From Chimonanthus salicifolius (taxonomy: Eukaryota; Streptophyta; Magnoliopsida; Laurales; Calycanthaceae): a DNA stretch of 64,000 nt. Both the position numbers and the translations under genes were made by a program. The notes below the pieces were generated by a model, which did not search any database, was not told where the DNA came from, and saw only the letters and a list, made by a program, of their open reading frames with translations. The stretch spans positions 23,083,302-23,147,301 of the forward strand of contig CM023534.1 in NCBI GenBank assembly GCA_013350335.1. The letters run 5' to 3'. Positions within the stretch are counted from its first letter, which is position 1, and each line of letters opens with the position of its first letter. Shown here in pieces: positions 58,081 through 64,000 of this stretch.

Positions 58081-58870
58081 ACTTTAGGGGGTAGAAGTTC
58101 TCTTTGCTTCTCTAACCCAAGGGAAAGTAAGGAGACTTCTCCTATTTTAAGTTATCCTCATCCAAACACAACTTAAATCTCTTAGGTTGGTATTCGGATT
58201 AGGGGTGTTTATTTCTTCGAATCTGGCCTGTGACCAGCCTAAACTCAACTTAAATAAATGGGCTTGGACAAGATTTTTGACCGACGGGCAGGGCTCAGAC
58301 TTTTACTTAAGCCCGTTGGGCTATTAATCCCAATTGGTACTATTTTTTTTTTTTATATAAATTGAAAATCTAACTGTATAGATTTAAATAAGACTTAAAA
58401 ATATATACCATTAATTAAAATGTCATCTCAAAAATCAATTTAGAGTCACTCGATCTTAATGGTCAAACTAGTAGGCGCCGAATTTTTTCAAAGATGTCTG
58501 CCAACTTTCACTTAAGATCAAGTAGCTAAAAATTGATTTTTGGATTGAAATTTTAATTCGTACTAGGTCTTTATGTCTTCTTTGATCTGGATGATTAGAT
58601 TTTCAAGTTACAAATCCAAGTGTAAAATAAATGGGCTTTAAATGACAGGCATAGTCTTTGGCTTTAAACGCTTGATGGACTTTGAATCGGGTTTTGACAA
58701 AGCCCGACCTGAACTCGGCCTGTCAACATGCAAAGTTTGGATAGAGGTGAGGAAACTTCACTGAATTTCTCCTCACTTCTCTTTAGGAAAGAGTGAACCA
58801 CACAAAAGACCAAACTTCTCCTCCATAAGGAAAAGATGGTGCTCTCCAAACGGAGGAGAAGATGACATTT
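58081..58870. repeat. Unclassified repeat with hAT-like start
   Basis: A taggggtgtttatttc start near 58199 and a gcccgacc...ggcctgtcaac end near 58725 recall hAT MITE arms, but no matching TSD was found. The flanking blocks (agttctc...caaacacaac; cttctcc...ggagaagatga) recur at 60885-61170. Confidence 0.35.
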
Positions 58871-59249
58871 TCTGAAACCCACCACTTTGGTTGCACATGC
58901 TTGTGTGTCACTTGTTTTTTTTATTTTTTGGAGTTTAACAAAAAAAAATATAACTGGTGGGATTAAAAGTTTTTTCAAAATTGAAATGTGTGTCAAATTT
59001 CATTCGGAAAGTAAAGTTCCACTTGATCTTAGCGATCGAAAATCACTAGGTGTCCTTGCTTCTTTTTAAAAAATGTCTAGTGATTTCTATGGCTAAAATC
59101 AAGTGGCTAGAATTTGAGTTTTTAGTTGAAATTTGATCCATGTGTTAATGTTGAAGTACCTTTTTCAACGACACTGGACATTTTTCTTTTAAGAATTCAT
59201 TATTATTTAAAAAATAGAAAAGATGATTGTTAGTCGAGCTAACCCAATG

Positions 59250-59268
59250 TCTAGAATAGTCGTAGACG

Positions 59269-59306
<38 letters not shown>

Positions 59307-60860
59307 GTTGAATAGAACTATAGGGAATTTTGATTTTCTTTAAAATGTAACTTGATTAATTGATTAATCTTTTAATTATTAATTCAAGTTGACCCCAAAT
59401 ATGTGCAATAGAAATAGAAAATAAATTACAAGCACAACATTAAGAGGAAGTAATAAGAGATGGAGTATTTGGCACCGGTATTTTTACGTGGTTCGGCAAC
59501 CTTACCTAAGTCCACATCTCAAGCATACCGCTTGAGGATTCCAATAACCTTCTCCTTCACGGGTGGAGAAGAAACCTATTACAACCCTTGATCTCTTTTA
59601 CATGTAGAGATCTAACTGTTATAACCTTTGATCTACTTTAAGGGTGTAGATCGAACCGTGACTTACATACACCAAGAAAAAGACATTTCTTTGATTTCAC
59701 AAAGGTTACACCAACCCTTTACAATTATCTTAATGATTGAAAGAAGTAATTTCGATATTACTAAGAACGCTCGCCTCTTGATGTCGAAGTGGCTGTGTCA
59801 TATTCTTGAAGTTCCTCTCCTTACTCGGCTCTTTGATAAGGTGTAGATGCTCCAATGATGCCCAACCAAGAGTAAGAGAAGGTAATCTAGGGAAGAGAGG
59901 GTATTCCTTTGAAGGTAAACTATTCCTAGAGTTCTCTCAAATCACATTCAATTATGAGCTTTGAATGCTCTAATGATTTGCCTTTCAATGCATTGAATGT
60001 AATTGAGAAATGGGTTAGAAGAGCTAAAATGATCTTACTTTTGTTTGGTGAAGCTCTTAGAGTGCTTGGGACGAAGGTTTTTCTCCTTGAAACAATTCTC
60101 CAAAAAATCTATCAACCTTTCTCATGAAATGGGCGCTATTTATATAGAGAAAAGTCCCAACGGATATGTATCGGTTCGACTGATACAAGTTGTCGGTTGA
60201 ACCGACGCCTAACGGCTATATTTTGAAACACAATGGTCACATGTCGGTTCGACCAATACACTTTGTCGGTCGATCCGACAAATAACATCGAGCAAGATTA
60301 AGTTACTGTGTTTCGTTGGTCGAACTGACAAGTTTTGTGGGTCGAACCAATGGATCATAAAAATATCCATAACTTTTATTCTGAAAATCTGATCTTGATG
60401 ATTTTTGACATTCTGAAAAGCTCTCTTGATGCTCTACCATATTATAATAGTTTTACTTATATTAAAAATATATTTGGTAGATAGCAAGAGCTCTCCAAAG
60501 AGGGGTAGAATCCTATCGGTCTTAGAGAAACACTAAATGGTATTCTGTAGTGTCTAAGGTTTCTTTAGGTTCATCCTATGGTCCGTTATACCTTCATGGT
60601 TTGCATTCATGGAGCCTTTCTGACTTGTCGCGTTGACTTGCTGCTTCTGGAGCTTCAATACTTGATTTGACTTTGGCTATCTTCTGAGAAGTGCAGTCTT
60701 GGACGAACACCAACTCAATCTAAACTCGGTCATGAATAATACAATGTATGACACAGTTGGACTTAGTCACGAAATTGACAACAATCTGACATAAAGGAGC
60801 AGATTAAACTTTTAGTTCAACAATAACTACAAGTCAAATAAGCCTTTCTAAGTTATTTAC
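59250..60860. repeat. Unclassified interspersed repeat with G34 tract
   Basis: Begins near a run of 34 G (59272-59305) followed by tgttgaatagaac. It contains acgtggttcggcaaccttac and several cggttcgac/gtcgaacc pairs (60170-60360). The general pattern is that of a common plant non-coding repeat, but termini, TSD and class were not resolved. Confidence 0.4.
59272..59305. repeat. G34 homopolymer
   Basis: Thirty-four consecutive G. Confidence 0.95.
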
Positions 60861-60884
60861 TTAATACCATTTAAACCACCATTC

Positions 60885-61170
60885 TCCAAGATGTCCTCGA
60901 GTTCCCCTCAAATCTCTTAACCCAAGAGAAGTAGGAAGACTTCTATTATTTGCAGTTCTCCCTGTCCAAACACAACTTTATTCTTATAAAACCTATATGA
61001 CAAATTAATGATTGTGTTTGGATGAAGAGAATTGGGGAGACTTCTTTTAAAAAAGTTGATCTTATTTGGATCCATTCTCCATAAGAAAGAGGGGCTTACA
61101 AACAATGAACTTTCCCCCCTCCAGGAGAAGACAATTTTCATCTTCTCCAATGATGCAATATAGTTTCTCT
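60885..61170. repeat. Repeat related to blocks at 58081-58870
   Basis: cttctattatttgcagttctccc...ccaaacacaac and ggagaagacaattttcatcttctcc echo blocks near 58088-58170 and 58800-58870. Confidence 0.4.
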
Positions 61171-61541
61171 TTCTAAGATTACAACTTAAAGATCTAGGGT
61201 TTTCAATTTAAATCCTCTCACATGAATCAAAACCATTCATAAACATGAAGAATAAAAAAAGTCACAATAGCAAATCTATGACAAATCATACCTTTGACTA
61301 GATCTCACATGTGAGTCTGACTGGGTATCTCAATCTCTCATTCAAAGTTTTTAAGCTACATATGAAATTCACCAAAGCGAAAACTCCCTTACTGTAGGAA
61401 AATTCATATTATAATGTTTCTTACCCAAAATAAAACTCTAAATACAATCTTGTTCTAACCTTGACCTTTCAATCATTATAAAATTAAAGTTTATTAAAAT
61501 GTAGACATAACTCTTGAAAAAATAATCTTCATTGGATTTTG

Positions 61542-61544
<3 letters not shown>

Positions 61545-61634
<90 letters not shown>
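61545..61634. repeat. (AT)45 microsatellite
   Basis: About 90 bp of uninterrupted AT. Apparent Ile-Tyr repeat frames here are not genes. Confidence 0.97.
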
Positions 61635-61638
<4 letters not shown>

Positions 61639-62239
61639 ACTTATAAGCGATTTACAAATGAAGACCTCCAAAAATAATGAAATATTATTCAGATTCATCA
61701 AGTATAGGATTCATCACCATATTATGTTCTAGACCTTCTTCCTCAAAATTTTCAAAAATTATAAATACTTGAGAAAGTGAAGGAAACTTACTCATCCATC
61801 CGTCATTTCTAGGTTCCTAATCATAGTTTGGTGCTTTAGAGTTTCTTGACCATTTGATGGGAATGGCTAGAGATTTATATCATTTTCACTAAAATAAAAT
61901 TTCTTAATTGAAGAATTTCTTATGCTCGCTTCTTTATGATTTCCAATGCAAATCTTTTCAAAAGAAATCAAAACTAGACACAAACATGAATAATCAAGAA
62001 AATCATAAAAGGAAATGTCTAAGAAATAAAATCTACCTTAGAATAGATCTTACATGTAAAGGAGATGAGTATTTCATTCTTTGCTTCAAAACTTTTTAGT
62101 TAAGCACAAAATTCACTGAAAGCCAAAACTGTCTTACTCTAAGGCTTTAATTTGTACTTATAATGCCATTTATAAAATAAAACCCTAAAAGCAATCTCAA
62201 AGACTAACATACTGTTGTTCTAATCTTGACCTTTAAATC
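61635..62239. other. Non-coding, nothing recognised
   Basis: AT-rich with short frames only. Confidence 0.5.
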
Positions 62240-63800
62240 ACAATAAAATTTAAAAATGATTAAAATATTCTAAATTTGTAGCTCCGATAAATTCTATTAG
62301 GGAATTGGCCAAAACATTATCGGTTGTCAGAATTACACAAGCTTGTGTTAGGGCCTCGGTTTGACCGAGTCTATGTATTGTCAATTCCGTAACCAAGCAT
62401 GACCGTATGTGTTGGACCTTACTTTGGAAGAATGTGAAGATGTCAGAAGATCTACCATGCATAGAAGAGTCTATACCAAACATGTGATTGGCACACAGGT
62501 AAGTGAAGCTTAGTAGATCTTAGGCTTAGCCCAATAACTTAGAAGTCAATAGTTTAAACAACTGAAAAATTAGAAAATGATTGACTTCCAGCCTCGAGGC
62601 CTCGAGCAGTTTGTCGAGGCCTCACAGACAGTCTTTAGCTGAGTGGTATTCGTGACAGCTGTAACTCAGCAAGGTCTAGTGTCTTTTGACCGAGTCTCTT
62701 ACAGATTTAGTTAAATAAATCTGTAATCCTTAATTGGGAGTTTATTATGGAAATAAGGAAGATCCTCTTTGACAACTCAAATTGCCATCTCACAGTTTGA
62801 ACAAATCTGTTGGGGAGCCTAGCAATTGTTTTTTACTATTTCGGAAAGACTCCTCAATCTATCTAAAGTGTGATTGACAATCATTGATTTAACAGATTTG
62901 AAAATCTGTTTAAAACCTTTCTATGTTCTCAATTGGTCAATCACGCACAGGTAACATATAGATTGGCTGGTCATTAACTTAATTGACAAGCAGAAAAATT
63001 TGAAGTGCTGTCTTTCTTTTTATCGTCACGAGGCCTCATAGGAAACCTCGAGGCCTCGTAGACGCTACTCGCCACAAAACAGTCTGTCTTATATATATCT
63101 CGTGGGCTGAATGGAATAATTACTGTCTTGAATATTGGAAAATCCCAACAGCAGCCAGAGACCTTTCTCTTACCTTTCCTCTCTTCTTCATCATCCTTTG
63201 CAAGGACATGAAAAAGTATTCGATGCTTAAATTATGAAGAAGATGAGGACTGATTTACTAGGACCCAAAAATTAATAAAATCATTGTCCTAGAATCCATG
63301 TTCCGTTGTGCCAAAGCTCATTGAAGAATGGACCAGATTTGAAGGAAGAGGAGCGAAGACATCAACAAGAAGAACACACATTTTGAAGAATTGCTAAGGC
63401 CCAAGGCAAGTGTTTTTTGTTTACCTTGTTTATCATTATACGGTGGATTATATCAGTGTGATTGAACCACCTTAAAAAATAGGTGTCAAGAATTAGACCA
63501 GGGCAGTCGAACCTTTCAAAACTAGGTTGTAGTGTTTGGGTATGACTCCCATACATAGTGGATTTGGGATAGCCCTAGAGAGGGTGAGTCCAACAGTGGA
63601 TGTAGGTTCAGGTGAACCGAACCATTATATATCATTGTGCATGTGTGGTTTGTTTTAATGGTTTGATTCATTTGTTTATCACTTGCACACACGTTTATTC
63701 CACTGCACATATTGTTAAATTGATAAATTATTAAAAAGGGAAATAAAATCGGATCAGACGTTTTTACCCCCCTTAGGTCTTTCATAATTCTAGTAACGGA
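62240..63800. repeat. Unclassified repeat-like segment with CGAGGCCTCG palindromes
   Basis: Four cgaggcctc occurrences (62596, 62615, 63029 and 63049 regions), including the perfect 14-bp palindrome ctcgaggcctcgag at 62593-62606. The 3' part (gtgaaccgaaccattatata, cattgtgcatgtg, ccccccttaggtctttca) resembles the 3' portion of some long plant LTRs. No terminal repeats or TSD identified. Confidence 0.35.
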
Positions 63801-64000
63801 ATTTCAGCTTGAACTCGTTAAATAACTAATCAAATAACCCATCCAATAAAACTAATTTCATGTCATTCAAACATCGTCTTTCACCAAATATATGACCATA
63901 AATTAAACCCAATTTTTTTTATTCTAAATCTAAATAACTAAAAATTATTCAAATTAATAGACCATAATGACACCTGCATCATCTTAGAGAAGAGAAAATG
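63801..64000. other. Non-coding right edge
   Basis: AT-rich; nothing recognised. Confidence 0.5.

Noticed and set aside
61438..61732. Ile-Tyr repeat proteins on both strands
   Set aside because: Translation of an (AT)45 microsatellite.

Overview
The window is nuclear DNA of a flowering plant with a large, transposon-rich genome. Evidence: plant-type gene families (plastid SufC/ABCI6, plastid HEMB, a group-S bZIP), GT-AG introns, Ty1/copia, MULE, hAT MITE, tRNA-SINE and RNase H-bearing L1 remnants, and long AT-rich stretches. The species cannot be read from the sequence. No rRNA, tRNA gene or CRISPR array was found. I find one protein gene that looks intact: a 160-codon intronless bZIP factor at 51505-51987 (minus).

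Left third (1-20000). A decayed but intron-containing copy of the plastid Fe-S assembly ATPase gene SufC/ABCI6 lies on the minus strand. Five exons are recognisable between 19509 and 2911, with at least one nonsense codon and several frameshifts. Its introns hold a perfect-TSD solo LTR (6355-7532), a pile of L1-type LINEs (7560-13555, one LINE inserted inside another with a perfect 16-bp TSD), SINEs, a hAT MITE and a copia LTR remnant.

Middle (22369-27966). A 5.6-kb Mutator-like element carries unusually long, modular terminal inverted repeats (about 511 and 653 bp) built from CGATCGAT-rich units. It holds a dead FAR1-type transposase gene on plus and a second dead gene on minus. The two converge on a minisatellite.

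Right half (31499-50923). A 5'-truncated, mutated HEMB (5-aminolevulinate dehydratase) pseudogene lies on plus. Its last intron contains a Ty1/copia element (34574-47755). That copia was itself split by a 0.9-kb Mutator-like MITE (37734-42263), which was split in turn by a 3.6-kb LTR-like unit (38101-41706). A second LTR-like unit of the same family (42532-45892) sits elsewhere in the copia. A decayed RTE-type LINE is also in this intron.

Right end (50924-64000). The bZIP gene has a TATA box. Two hAT MITEs and a TGACG tandem cluster lie upstream of it. Beyond that are several kilobases of AT-rich DNA, an unclassified repeat with a 34-G tract, a 90-bp AT microsatellite and a segment with CGAGGCCTCG palindromes. 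The genes do not form a functional unit. The window mainly records layered transposition, with relative order readable from nesting.
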